Positions 33,551 to 42,632 of a stretch of 42,955 bases of DNA are shown piece after piece. Each line of letters begins with the position of its first letter. Within the stretch, counting starts at the first letter, position 1. The translations under genes and the position numbers were made by a program. The stretch is from Thermoplasmata archaeon (GTDB taxonomy: Archaea; Thermoplasmatota; Thermoplasmata; Lutacidiplasmatales; UBA184): contig JASHQC010000042.1 in assembly GCA_030037735.1 (NCBI GenBank), positions 1-42,955 of the forward strand, written 5' to 3'. The notes under the pieces are model-generated. The model made no database searches. It was not told where the DNA came from and worked only from the letters and a program-made list of their open reading frames with translations.

Positions 33551-36520
33551 GTGACGCCCGACCCCGCTCCTCCCTCACCGGCCCATCGATGGCTCGAGAT
33601 CCAGCGGAAGGTGGAGAAGTTCTGGAACGACACCGACCTCGCCGCGCGGGCGCTCGCGCTGCACCCGGACGGACCCTCCTTCCGCTTCACCGAAGGACCG
33701 CCGACGGCCAACGGTCGACCGCATCTGGGGCATGCGCTGACCCGAGCCTTGAAGGATGTCCCGCTCCGGTTCCGCCGGATGCAGGGGTACCGCATCGTGA
33801 CCCCGATGGCCGGATGGGACTGCCACGGACTCCCGGTCGAGCTCGAGATTGAGAAGCGGCACGGGTTCCGGAAGAAACGGGACATCGAAACGTACGGCGT
33901 CGAGCGGTTCTGCGAGGAATGCCGGGCCAGCGTGTACGAGTACGTTGAGGTTTGGCGCGGGATGAGCCGCCAGATCGGTTACTGGCTCGACTATGACCAC
34001 GCCTACGCCACGATGGACCCGGAGTACATAGAGAGCGTGTGGTGGTCCCTCAAGACACTGTTCGACCAAGGTCTGCTCTCGAAGGGATTCTACTCGCTTC
34101 CGTACTGTCCGCGGTGCGAAACGCCACTCTCTTCGCATGAGGTGGCGCAAGGGTACAAGGAGCTCACCGACCCGTCGGTCGTGGTGCGCCTGGACGTCGC
34201 TCCGGCCGACGGTGGAACACCCCGTCATCTACTGGTCTGGACCACGACCCCGTGGACCCTGCCGGCCAATCTCCTCATCGCGGCTCGGTCCGATCTCACG
34301 TACTTCGGCGTGAAGGGGGCGGACGGCCACGAGTACCTCCTGGCCGAGGGTGCGGTGGCCCGGTACTTTCCCGGCGCGCCCGACGTGCTCCGCCGGTATG
34401 CGGGTGCCGATTTGGCGAACCTGGCGTATGCACCGCTCTTCCCATACGCGGGACCGGGAAAGGGTCGGTACCGGATCATCCTCGACGATTTCGTCGGCGA
34501 ATCCGAGGGCACGGGACTCGTCCACGTCGCTCCGAGCTACGGCCCGGACGACCTGCGGATCGGCGAAAGGGAGCACGTGGGCCTCTTCGACCCATTGGAC
34601 AGCCACGGCGTCTTCACCGACGCCGTGCCACTCGTTCACGGGAAGGGATTCAAGGCCGCTGATCCCATCCTGCTCGAACATCTTCGAGCGGCTGGCGCAT
34701 TGTTCAGCGAGGACAAACTGCGTCATACGTACCCGACCTGCTGGCGTTGCGCGACGCCCCTCCTCTACCGGGCGCTCGATTCCTGGTTCGTGCGTAGTTC
34801 CACGATCCGCGACAGCCTCGTTCGCAACAACGACATGGTCCGCTGGATTCCTGCCCACATGCAGCACGGCCGTTTCGGGAATTTCCTCGACGAGGCGAAG
34901 GACTGGGCGCTTTCCCGCAACCGGTACTGGGGGACGCCGCTGCCGGTCTGGCGGTGCAGCGCCGGTCACTTCACCTGCGTGGGAAGCTTCGAGGAGCTCG
35001 CGCGGAATGCCGGCACCCCGCTGCCGGCCGACTTCGATCCCCACCGTGTGCAGGTCGACCGGATCCACTTTCCCTGTCCCACCTGCCGGGCCGATGCGAC
35101 ACGGGAGCCGTACACCATCGACGCGTGGTACGACTCCGGGTCCGCACCGTTCGCGCAGTACCATTACCCGTTCGCGCCCGGCCCGTTCGAACCGTCGGAG
35201 TCGCTCGACTACATCAACGAAGGCCTCGACCAAACCCGGGGCTGGTTCTACACGATGCATGTGCTCGCCACGGCCCTCTTCCATCGACCCGCGTATCGAA
35301 CCTGCCTCGTGAACGGACTCCTGCTCGACGAATCCGGGCAGAAGATGTCGAAGTCAAAAGGGAACGTGTTCGACCCCGTCGTCCTCCTCGGTGAGCTGGG
35401 GGGCGATGCGTTGCGGTGGGCGTTCTACATGATCGACTACACCGAATCCGGCCGTATCTCGCCCCGGTCGATCCAACTCACCGCGCAGCGGACCCTCGGC
35501 ACCCTCCTCCACGTCTACGAGTTCTATCGAACGAACGCGGAGGCCGATGGACTTCGGCCGGTGACCGAACGCCCCACCCCCCACCATCTGCTCGACCGGT
35601 GGCTCTTCTCCCGACTCGACGGACTGACCCGGACGGTGACCGACGCGCTCGAAGCCTACGATTCGCATGCGGCGGCGACCGCCATCGCTGCGTTCGTGGA
35701 CGACCTCTCCACCTGGTACGTCCGGAGGTCACGGCCCCGGTTTTGGAGCGACGAGCAGCCTGCGGACCGGCGGGCGGCCCACGCCACACTCTCGTACACG
35801 CTATGGCGACTCGCCCACCTGCTCGCACCGCTCGCACCGTTCCTGGCAGAGTACCTGTTTCAGGAGCTGACGGGAACGCCGTACTCGGATCCGCATCGAT
35901 CGGTGCACTTCTCGGCCTGGCCGTTCGCCGCGTCGTCCGGCGAGCCTGAGCTCGATCGCGCAATGGATGAGCTGCGGTCGTGGGTGGAAGTCGGCCGCGA
36001 GCTACGCCAGCGGGCCGGGGTGAAATCCCGGTTCCCGCTCCCGGTCATGGTCCTGGAGACCGACAATCCCCCGGCGTTCCTTCGGTTCGGGCCCGGGACG
36101 GTCGAGCTACTCCAAGATGAGCTCAACGTTCGGGAGTTCCGCGTGGTACCCACCGGGAAGTCCATCGCGTATCCCGCCGAGGAATGGATCGCCCGGGACG
36201 ACGGACGAGGCTGGGTGGCCCGGCTGCCCCTAACCGCTCCCCCCGAGCTCTATCGGGAGGGCCTCTTCCGGGAGGCGATGCGGCGCCTGCAACAGGCCCG
36301 GAAGGAGGCCCATCTCGCGTTCACCGACCGGATCCGACTGGCCCTCTGGGCCTCCGGGGACATGGGCGAAGCGCTTCGAAAACACTCGGATCGTTTACGA
36401 CGAGAACTGCTCGTGGAGGGCCCTTTGGAAATCCACGACGAACCGGCACCGGCCGGGGCGCTTCACTGGGAGCTGGAGGACTCCCAGCTCGCCGCCACCC
36501 TGGAACGCGTCACGGCGTAA
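33551..36520 (+). CDS. ileS: Isoleucyl-tRNA synthetase
   Basis: PTANGRPHLGHAL (HIGH), GWDCHGLPVELEIEK, WTTTPWTLPANL, DESGQKMSKSKGN (KMSKS). Start moved from 33509 to GTG 33551 because the upstream codons overlap the TATA box. Confidence 0.96.
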   Translation: MTPDPAPPSPAHRWLEIQRKVEKFWNDTDLAARALALHPDGPSFRFTEGPPTANGRPHLGHALTRALKDVPLRFRRMQGYRIVTPMAGWDCHGLPVELEIEKRHGFRKKRDIETYGVERFCEECRASVYEYVEVWRGMSRQIGYWLDYDHAYATMDPEYIESVWWSLKTLFDQGLLSKGFYSLPYCPRCETPLSSHEVAQGYKELTDPSVVVRLDVAPADGGTPRHLLVWTTTPWTLPANLLIAARSDLTYFGVKGADGHEYLLAEGAVARYFPGAPDVLRRYAGADLANLAYAPLFPYAGPGKGRYRIILDDFVGESEGTGLVHVAPSYGPDDLRIGEREHVGLFDPLDSHGVFTDAVPLVHGKGFKAADPILLEHLRAAGALFSEDKLRHTYPTCWRCATPLLYRALDSWFVRSSTIRDSLVRNNDMVRWIPAHMQHGRFGNFLDEAKDWALSRNRYWGTPLPVWRCSAGHFTCVGSFEELARNAGTPLPADFDPHRVQVDRIHFPCPTCRADATREPYTIDAWYDSGSAPFAQYHYPFAPGPFEPSESLDYINEGLDQTRGWFYTMHVLATALFHRPAYRTCLVNGLLLDESGQKMSKSKGNVFDPVVLLGELGGDALRWAFYMIDYTESGRISPRSIQLTAQRTLGTLLHVYEFYRTNAEADGLRPVTERPTPHHLLDRWLFSRLDGLTRTVTDALEAYDSHAAATAIAAFVDDLSTWYVRRSRPRFWSDEQPADRRAAHATLSYTLWRLAHLLAPLAPFLAEYLFQELTGTPYSDPHRSVHFSAWPFAASSGEPELDRAMDELRSWVEVGRELRQRAGVKSRFPLPVMVLETDNPPAFLRFGPGTVELLQDELNVREFRVVPTGKSIAYPAEEWIARDDGRGWVARLPLTAPPELYREGLFREAMRRLQQARKEAHLAFTDRIRLALWASGDMGEALRKHSDRLRRELLVEGPLEIHDEPAPAGALHWELEDSQLAATLERVTA

Positions 36521-37148
36521 GCGGGACGCGTCGTATCGGCCCGCCCGGCCTGTCCTCACCGAACACATCGGAGCCGAACCGAAACACCTCGGTCTCCGGC
36601 CGGAGCCAGGCGTCGAAAGCGAGACCGGCCTTCCCGCAGGTCTCGGACAAGAACTCCTCCGAGTCCCAGTCTTGCTCCACCGCGACCTGCGGAAGAAGCA
36701 GCCCCTCCGCGGCTCGACATCGAACGATCAGCCCGTCGGTCCCCACGCGCACCGCGGACGGACGGTCCCGGGGACGGACCGCCGGGAGCGCCTCGGGGAC
36801 CGTCAACAGCGAGACCTCCACCGTCAACCGCGTGAGCTCTGCCAAGCTCACCGGAAGGAAGCGCGGGTCCTCCAGCGCCGCGCTCGCCGCCGTCCGTGGG
36901 ATCCCGACGCGGAGCGGATAGACGGGGAGGGTATACCCGATGCATCCCCGGAGCAGCCCTGAGCCCGACTTCCGGAGCGTCGTGAACACGCCCCGCGCCT
37001 CGTCAAACGCCGGCGGGAGGGGAGTGTCCCGGAACGGCCGGGCAGGATCCTTCGGAGGGTCCGGTCCGAGGTTCACCTCCAGGGCGCTGCGGGCGAGCTG
37101 CACCGCGCGCTCGCCGATCTCCGACGACACGGGCGACGGGAGCGACAC
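36510..37148 (-). CDS. AMMECR1 domain protein
   Basis: GVFTTLRKSGSGLLRGCIGYTLPVYPL; AASAALEDPRFLPVSLAEL; VEVSLLTVPEAL; GLLLPQVAVEQDWDSEEFLSETCGKAGL. Confidence 0.93.
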   Translation of the reverse strand: MSLPSPVSSEIGERAVQLARSALEVNLGPDPPKDPARPFRDTPLPPAFDEARGVFTTLRKSGSGLLRGCIGYTLPVYPLRVGIPRTAASAALEDPRFLPVSLAELTRLTVEVSLLTVPEALPAVRPRDRPSAVRVGTDGLIVRCRAAEGLLLPQVAVEQDWDSEEFLSETCGKAGLAFDAWLRPETEVFRFGSDVFGEDRPGGPIRRVPLTP

Positions 37149-37210
37149 GCAGATGAAATCGAGCGCCGGGCCTTAACGTTACGCGACACCTCGCGGCCCA
37201 CGGAGAACCC

Positions 37211-37217
37211 TTTATAA
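37211..37217 (+). promoter_or_regulatory. TATA box (TTTATAA) for the eL40 gene
   Basis: CCCTTTATAACC centred about 28 bp upstream of ATG 37242. Confidence 0.7.
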
Positions 37218-37241
37218 CCGCGGAAGGTGGGCGGCCTTCCC

Positions 37242-37394
37242 ATGCCGTTCCCCGAAGCCGTCAACCGGCTGCTCCTGAAGCGCATCTGCATGAACTGCTC
37301 GGCGCGCAACCCGCCGCGGGCGGTCCAGTGCCGGAAGTGTGGCTACAAGGGATTGCGGCCCAAGTCGCGCGAACGCTCCGGCAAGACCAAGTAA
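37242..37394 (+). CDS. rpl40e: 50S ribosomal protein L40e (eL40)
   Basis: Manual translation [50 protein letters not shown] (50 aa, CxxC...CxxC zinc ribbon). Below the ORF-track length cutoff. Confidence 0.95.
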   Translation: MPFPEAVNRLLLKRICMNCSARNPPRAVQCRKCGYKGLRPKSRERSGKTK

Positions 37395-37401
37395 CCGCGC
37401 G

Positions 37402-38190
37402 CTACCGGGGTGCTCCCTCGGGGTGCTCGAGCAGGTGCTGGTCGTAGCCCTGCCGCTTCTCGCGGGACAGCTCGAATCGCTTCTGGAAGAGGAAGAGCAT
37501 GTTACGGGCGCCGTCGCGCCAGCTCGAGAGCTTGGGCGCTCCCCAGCGCTCCGAGTAGCGGATCGGCGTCTCTTCGAACCGGAGGCCGCGGATCAGCACC
37601 TCGAGCTTGAGCTCCTCGCTGAACGCCATGCCGTCCTGGGTGAGCTTCAACCGGTCCAAAATCTCGCGCCGGAAGATCCACATGCCACTCTGGCTATCGC
37701 GCAAGACCCGGGCGGGGGCGCCTTGGAGCGCCGAGTGGAAGAACGCCCGGAGGCTGAAGTTCAGCATCCAGTTCCCGAGCCGGTGCTCCGTCGTCATCGC
37801 CTTCGAGTCGAGGTAGGAGAGCCGGTCACAGGTCAGAAAATCCAGACGGTGCTCGAGCAGGTCGAGCGCGAACCACGGAATCTCCTGCACAGGGTAGCTC
37901 GCGTCCCCGTCCGCTGTGGCAATGATCTCGCCGGTGGCGGCGGCGAAGCCGGTGCGGTACGCCCGTCCGTAGCCCTTCCGGGGCTCAGAGATCACCCGGG
38001 CCCCCTCCTTCCGCGCCTCGTCGGCCGTGCCGTCGGTGGAGGGGCCGTCGATGACCAAAACCTCCCAGTCAATCGGGTTCCGGAAGAAGAACCGCTGATT
38101 CGCGGACTCGGCGGCGGCGCGGAACGCCCGAAGCACGAAGCCAATGGAGGCGGCTTCGTTGAGGGTGGGAATCACCAAGCTGGCCCGCAC
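37402..38190 (-). CDS. Glycosyltransferase family 2 (dolichyl-phosphate mannose synthase-like)
   Basis: ASLVIPTLNEAASIGFVLRAF; VLVIDGPSTDGTADEARKEGARVISEPRKGYGRAYRTGFAAATGEIIATADGDASYP. Confidence 0.93.
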   Translation of the reverse strand: MRASLVIPTLNEAASIGFVLRAFRAAAESANQRFFFRNPIDWEVLVIDGPSTDGTADEARKEGARVISEPRKGYGRAYRTGFAAATGEIIATADGDASYPVQEIPWFALDLLEHRLDFLTCDRLSYLDSKAMTTEHRLGNWMLNFSLRAFFHSALQGAPARVLRDSQSGMWIFRREILDRLKLTQDGMAFSEELKLEVLIRGLRFEETPIRYSERWGAPKLSSWRDGARNMLFLFQKRFELSREKRQGYDQHLLEHPEGAPR

Positions 38191-38289
38191 GGTCCCTCCG
38201 GCCCCGGCTGTGAGTCGCGGCGGCCCCTATAAGACCCGCTCCCGTTTTGATAGACGGGCTCCGGACGGGACCCGGCGGAGGCGACGCGC

Positions 38290-38709
38290 ACGACCCGGCG
38301 TTGGGGAAGCTTTCCCACCACCGCCGACGTCGGCATCTGGGCCCGCGGAGATTCCACGTCCAGTCTGTTCGAAGCGTTGGGATTGGGCCTGTTCGCGCTC
38401 ATGACGGACCTTAGGAAGGTCCGTCCGCGTGAGGAACGCGTGGTTCAGGCCAGTGGTATCGATCCCCCGGGACTCGTCGTCGCCTTCCTCACGCAACTGA
38501 TCACGCTCAATTCGGTGGAGGGCTTCCTGGTCCGCGAAATCCGGTGTCGCTCGGTGGGCACTCCTCCCACCGCGCTGCTGGCCCAACTGCGAGGTGAGCC
38601 GTTCGACCCCGCACGGCATTCCCGCCACTTCGAGGTGAAGGCCGCGACGTTCCACGAGCTCACGGTCGACCTCGACCACTACCGGGCCCGAGTGATTGTG
38701 GACATCTGA
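38290..38709 (+). CDS. Archease-family protein; no ATG/GTG/TTG start upstream of the conserved N-terminus
   Basis: Manual upstream extension of caller ORF 38377..38709: ...RRWGSFPTTADVGIWARGDSTSSLFEALGLGLFALMTDLRKVRP...FHELTVDLDHYRARVIVDI. TTADVGIWARG and C-terminal ATFHELTVD..RARVIVDI are archease-like. ACG at 38290 has GGAGG 8 nt upstream. Confidence 0.78.
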   Translation, partial: TTRRWGSFPTTADVGIWARGDSTSSLFEALGLGLFALMTDLRKVRPREERVVQASGIDPPGLVVAFLTQLITLNSVEGFLVREIRCRSVGTPPTALLAQLRGEPFDPARHSRHFEVKAATFHELTVDLDHYRARVIVDI

Positions 38710-38740
38710 GCCGGCCACTGGAAGGGCCGCTCTGGATCGA

Positions 38741-39877
38741 TCAGGGCATCCGGGATTCGATCGCTGCCAGAGCCGCGCCAGGCACCTTTGCGCGCCCGGA
38801 CTTCGCGAGAATCCGTTCCAGCCCGGCGAAGCAGATGAGCAGGTCGGCCCAAGAGGCGATCCCCATGTGGCCGATGCGGAAGATCTTGCCCCGGTAAGCT
38901 CCCTGGCCCCCCTGCACCTCGACGTTGTAGGTGTTGAGGAGCGCCTTGCGGACGGCGGCGTCGTCCATCCCCTCGGGGATCTTGATCGCGGAGACGGTGT
39001 CCGAAGCGTATCGCCGTTCTGCGAACAGCTCCAACCCCAGCGCATCCACCGCCGCGCGCGTCGCTTCCGCCAGCGCATGGGTTCGGGCCAGCCGGGCGTC
39101 GAGGCCCTCTTCCTTCAGCAGGATCAGCGCTTCATGGAGGGCCAGGAAAAGTGGGATGGCGGGAGTCCACGGCGTGTCGTTCTTCTCGAGCGATTTGAAG
39201 TGGGCCGTCAGGTCCAGGTAGTGGGTACGCGGCCGGACCTCCGCGAACGCCCGGTCGGAGAGGTGGACCAGGGCCAGCCCGGCGGGGGCGGCGAGGCCCT
39301 TCTGGCTTCCGGTAACGATCCCGTCGATTCCCCACTCCTGGATAGGGACGGGGAGACCGGCGACCGAGGAGATCCCGTCCACGAGGAAGAGAGCGCCGGA
39401 CTTTCGCACGAGCGGAGCCATCGCGGCCAGGTCATTCGCGAAGCCGGCGCTGGTCTCGTTGTGGACGACGATAACGGCGCGGACGTTCCCTTTCTCGAGC
39501 TCGGTCGCGAGCGAATCGAGCGGCACGGGATGCCCCCAGGGAGCGGAGAGCGTGGTGACGTGATTCGAGTACCGCCGGGCGATCTCGTCCCCTCGCTCGC
39601 CAAAGTTCCCGTTGGAGAGCACGACCACGCGATCCTCCGGACGCAGGAGCGCCGAGTAGGTGGCCTCCAAGCCGGCGGTGCCGCTTCCCGAGAGGATCGC
39701 GTGATGCCCGGGGGCCCCGAACAACATCGGAAGCATCTGCCGGATTTCCCCGACCCGCTGGTGGAAATAGTCGCCCCGGTGGTTGACCGATGAGAAGCTC
39801 ATCGCACGGAGCACTCGGGGATGGATGCGGACCGGCCCGGCGATCAGGAACGTCGCGGTCTCGGGATCGAAGGTCAT
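38741..39877 (-). CDS. Class V aminotransferase (alanine/serine-glyoxylate or phosphoserine aminotransferase-like)
   Basis: LIAGPVRIHPRVLRAMSFSSVNHRGDYFHQRVGEIRQMLPMLFG; LSGSGTAGLEATYSALL; DGIVTGSQKGLAAPAGLALVHLSDRAF (PLP-Lys). Confidence 0.93.
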   Translation of the reverse strand: MTFDPETATFLIAGPVRIHPRVLRAMSFSSVNHRGDYFHQRVGEIRQMLPMLFGAPGHHAILSGSGTAGLEATYSALLRPEDRVVVLSNGNFGERGDEIARRYSNHVTTLSAPWGHPVPLDSLATELEKGNVRAVIVVHNETSAGFANDLAAMAPLVRKSGALFLVDGISSVAGLPVPIQEWGIDGIVTGSQKGLAAPAGLALVHLSDRAFAEVRPRTHYLDLTAHFKSLEKNDTPWTPAIPLFLALHEALILLKEEGLDARLARTHALAEATRAAVDALGLELFAERRYASDTVSAIKIPEGMDDAAVRKALLNTYNVEVQGGQGAYRGKIFRIGHMGIASWADLLICFAGLERILAKSGRAKVPGAALAAIESRMP

Positions 39878-40827
39878 GGACGCCGGGCCACCTCGGTATT
39901 CACGAGATAAAGCGGTTCCTCGCCCCGGAGAAGGCGGAGCAGTTCCTCCGCCACCTGCACGCCGGCGCGGTGCTGCGCCTCGGGCGTCGACGCGCCGAGA
40001 TGGGGAGTGGCGATGACCTTGGGGTGGGCCAGCAGCGCTGTCCGAGTGGGCGGCTCCGCCTCGAAGACGTCGAGAGCGGCGCCGGCGACCTGGCCCGAGC
40101 CCAGCGCGGCCAGCAACGCCTCCTCGTCGATCAGGGTACCTCGCGCGACGTTGATAACGTAGCTCCCGCGGCGGAGATGCGAGAGCCGCTCGGCGTCGAG
40201 CAGGTGATGGTTCTCGGGGGTAAGCGCGGCGTGGAGGCTCACCAGGTCGGACCGGGCGAGCAGGTCGTCGAGCGGCAGGAGCGGCGTCTCGTCCGGGGAC
40301 CGGGGCAGTAAGGGGTCGAAGGCGACGATAGTGGCACCGAGGGCCCGGAGCCGGCGCGCCACGTCACGACCTATCCGGCCGTAGCCCACGAGGCCCACCG
40401 TTTTCCCGGAGAGCTCAGCGCCGTTGAGCCCCCGTTTCCACGCTCCGCCCTTGGTGGATTGGATCGCCCCGTACAGGTCCCGCACGAGGAGGAGCGCGAA
40501 AGTGACCGTGAGCTCCGCCACGCTCGTCGTCGCGGCGGTGGGCGCGTTGACCACGAGGACCTTCCGGGCTGTCGCCGCCGGCAGGTCGACGTTGTCAACC
40601 CCCACGCCGGCGCGGGCGACCACGTGGAGCCTTGGCGCGAGCGCCAGAAGCGCTTCGGTCACCTTGGTCCGGCTTCGGACGACAAGGGCCCACGCCTCTC
40701 CCACGTGGGCCGCGAGCGTCGCAGGATCGGCCGACACGTCGCTGACGCGGCATGGTCCACGGGCGAGCAGTTGGAGTGCCTCGGGATCCACCGGGTCGGC
40801 GACCACCACGACGGGCGAATCCGGCAC
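39874..40827 (-). CDS. serA: D-3-phosphoglycerate dehydrogenase
   Basis: HVVARAGVGVDNVDLPAATARKVLVVNAP; GKTVGLVGYGRIGRDVARRLRALGATIVAFDPLLPR; GSYVINVARGTLIDEEAL; ATPHLGASTPEAQHRAGVQVAEELL. Stop overlaps next ATG (ATGA). Confidence 0.93.
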   Translation of the reverse strand: MPDSPVVVVADPVDPEALQLLARGPCRVSDVSADPATLAAHVGEAWALVVRSRTKVTEALLALAPRLHVVARAGVGVDNVDLPAATARKVLVVNAPTAATTSVAELTVTFALLLVRDLYGAIQSTKGGAWKRGLNGAELSGKTVGLVGYGRIGRDVARRLRALGATIVAFDPLLPRSPDETPLLPLDDLLARSDLVSLHAALTPENHHLLDAERLSHLRRGSYVINVARGTLIDEEALLAALGSGQVAGAALDVFEAEPPTRTALLAHPKVIATPHLGASTPEAQHRAGVQVAEELLRLLRGEEPLYLVNTEVARRP

Positions 40828-40878
40828 GCCGCGCCGACCCGAAGGGCGTTCAAAAGTCCTTTGCCGACGAGTCGATGG

Positions 40879-41829
40879 TTATGGTACTTTGGGTACCGGG
40901 ACTCGGTCAAGAGCCTCGCGCACAACCTGGGTGCCACGCAGGCCACGAATCCACGGTTCCGGCTTGATTATGATCCGGTGAGCGAGTCCCGGCACAGCGA
41001 CGCCTTTGAGGTCGTCGGGGACCGTGTAGTCCCGTCCGCTGAGGAGCGCCCGGGCGCGCCCGAGCCTGAGCAGCGCGAGCGAGCCGCGCGGGGAGGCGCC
41101 TACCTCAACACGAGGGTCTGCGCGCGTGGCGTTCACGAGCTCCACCGCGTATCTCTCGAGCGCAGGGTCGAGCTCCACGTCCTCCACGGCCCGCTGCACG
41201 CTGCGGAACCGGGCCAGATCGAGCACGGTCGGCACATCCACCCGGTCGTCCTTCCGGGCCTTCCGGCGCTCCAGGATCTCGCGTTCCTCCTCCGGAGTGG
41301 GATAGCCCACGGAGAGTCGCATCAGGAACCGGTCCACCTGCGCTTCCGGTAGAGGGTACGTGCCCTCGAGCTCGATGGGGTTCTGGGTCGCGAGGACGAG
41401 GAACGGCCGTTCGAGCGGATGAGTTGTCCGCTCGCTCGTGATCTGGTACTCCTGCATCGCCTCGAGCAGCGCGGATTGCACCTTGGGCGGCGCCCGGTTG
41501 ATCTCGTCGGCGAGGACGAGGTTGGCGAAGAGCGGCCCCGGACGGAACTCGAAGCGGGAGTGTTCCGCGTCCCACACCTCCCCTCCGGTGATGTCCTGTG
41601 GGAGGAGGTCGGCAGTGAACTGTATCCGAGTGAAGGCGAGGCCCAGCGCCGTCGAGAACGACTTGGCGATCAGCGTCTTTCCGAGACCCGGGAGGTCCTC
41701 GATCAGCAAGTGTCCGTCCGCCAGTAGTGCGGTCGCGACCAGCTCGAGGGCATCGTTCCGACCGACCACCGCAGTGTGGACCGCCGCGAGGACGTCGGCC
41801 ATCGCTTGCCGAGCCTGGTCTGCCTGCAC
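40879..41829 (-). CDS. MoxR-family AAA+ ATPase
   Basis: GHLLIEDLPGLGKTLIAKSFS (Walker A), NLVLADEINRAPPKVQSALLEAMQEYQIT (Walker B), VLATQNPIELEGTYPLPEAQVDRFLMRLSVGYP. Confidence 0.96.
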   Translation of the reverse strand: MQADQARQAMADVLAAVHTAVVGRNDALELVATALLADGHLLIEDLPGLGKTLIAKSFSTALGLAFTRIQFTADLLPQDITGGEVWDAEHSRFEFRPGPLFANLVLADEINRAPPKVQSALLEAMQEYQITSERTTHPLERPFLVLATQNPIELEGTYPLPEAQVDRFLMRLSVGYPTPEEEREILERRKARKDDRVDVPTVLDLARFRSVQRAVEDVELDPALERYAVELVNATRADPRVEVGASPRGSLALLRLGRARALLSGRDYTVPDDLKGVAVPGLAHRIIIKPEPWIRGLRGTQVVREALDRVPVPKVP

Positions 41830-42008
41830 ACCCTTCCCTCGGAAGGGATGCCATGACCGGTCTCGGTATATGGGCGCGGGGGCGACGAGGGGGAGCGGCT
41901 GTGCCCCGGCCGTAACGGATGCGCGTCACCGGAGGCCGTTCGGCCCTCTCGGCGTCCTGACCCCGGCCGGGGGTGTCGGATACCGGGGTTGTCCTCTCTT
42001 CATACTCC

Positions 42009-42025
42009 GCGGACGACGCGTCCGC
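42009..42025. other. Perfect inverted repeat GCGGACG-ACG-CGTCCGC
   Basis: 7-bp perfect arms, 3-nt loop, within the 276-bp MoxR upstream gap. Confidence 0.5.
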
Positions 42026-42105
42026 TGTGGTCAGGAGGGACCCTTCGACAGCACCCGGAAGCCGCCCCGGAGGGCGTCTTCATCCCGGCATCGCGTAGGC
42101 CCACT

Positions 42106-42630
42106 TCAGGGTGTCGGCTCCGGATCCAGGACGTCGGCCGCCCCGCGGAGATACAGCCATGCGGCGAGCCCGAGCGCCGCCGCCACGGTGAGCGCTGCCA
42201 GGCCCTCCTGGCCCCCGGTCCCCTTCGGGAGGAAGAAAAGCACGGCAACGGCGAGCGCCACGCCCAGGGCCGGGACCAGCGCCGGCTCGAACTGCTGGCG
42301 AATGGACACCCCGCTCCGGGGCTCGGCACCGGCCCACAGGAGCAGCGCGACGCCCATCGCCGCCGCCAGTACGACGGCGGCGACCGAGAGAGGCGTCGTG
42401 AGGACCTCGACCAGGACGACCAGCACCGGCGGGACGAGCGCGAGGTCGTCAAACGTAGGTGGAAGCAGCCGGCGGAGGAGGAATCCCGAGCCGGCCCCGG
42501 CCATCACGAGCACCAACGTCAGCGGCAGTCCCAGCCTGTCGAGGGGCGTGCCCAAGGCCAACACTCCGACCAGGAACACTGCCGCGGCGATGTCGTCGAC
42601 GCTGCAAACCCACGAGCTCGGCCGCGTCAC
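42106..42630 (-). CDS. Hypothetical multi-TM membrane protein between DUF58 and MoxR genes
   Basis: Hydrophobic stretches AAAVFLVGVLALG, LTLVLVMAGAGSGFLL, LVPPVLVVLVEVL, SVAAVVLAAAMGVALLL, VALAVAVLFFL; GTG start right after the DUF58 stop. Confidence 0.75.
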   Translation of the reverse strand: MTRPSSWVCSVDDIAAAVFLVGVLALGTPLDRLGLPLTLVLVMAGAGSGFLLRRLLPPTFDDLALVPPVLVVLVEVLTTPLSVAAVVLAAAMGVALLLWAGAEPRSGVSIRQQFEPALVPALGVALAVAVLFFLPKGTGGQEGLAALTVAAALGLAAWLYLRGAADVLDPEPTP

Positions 42631-42632
42631 GG

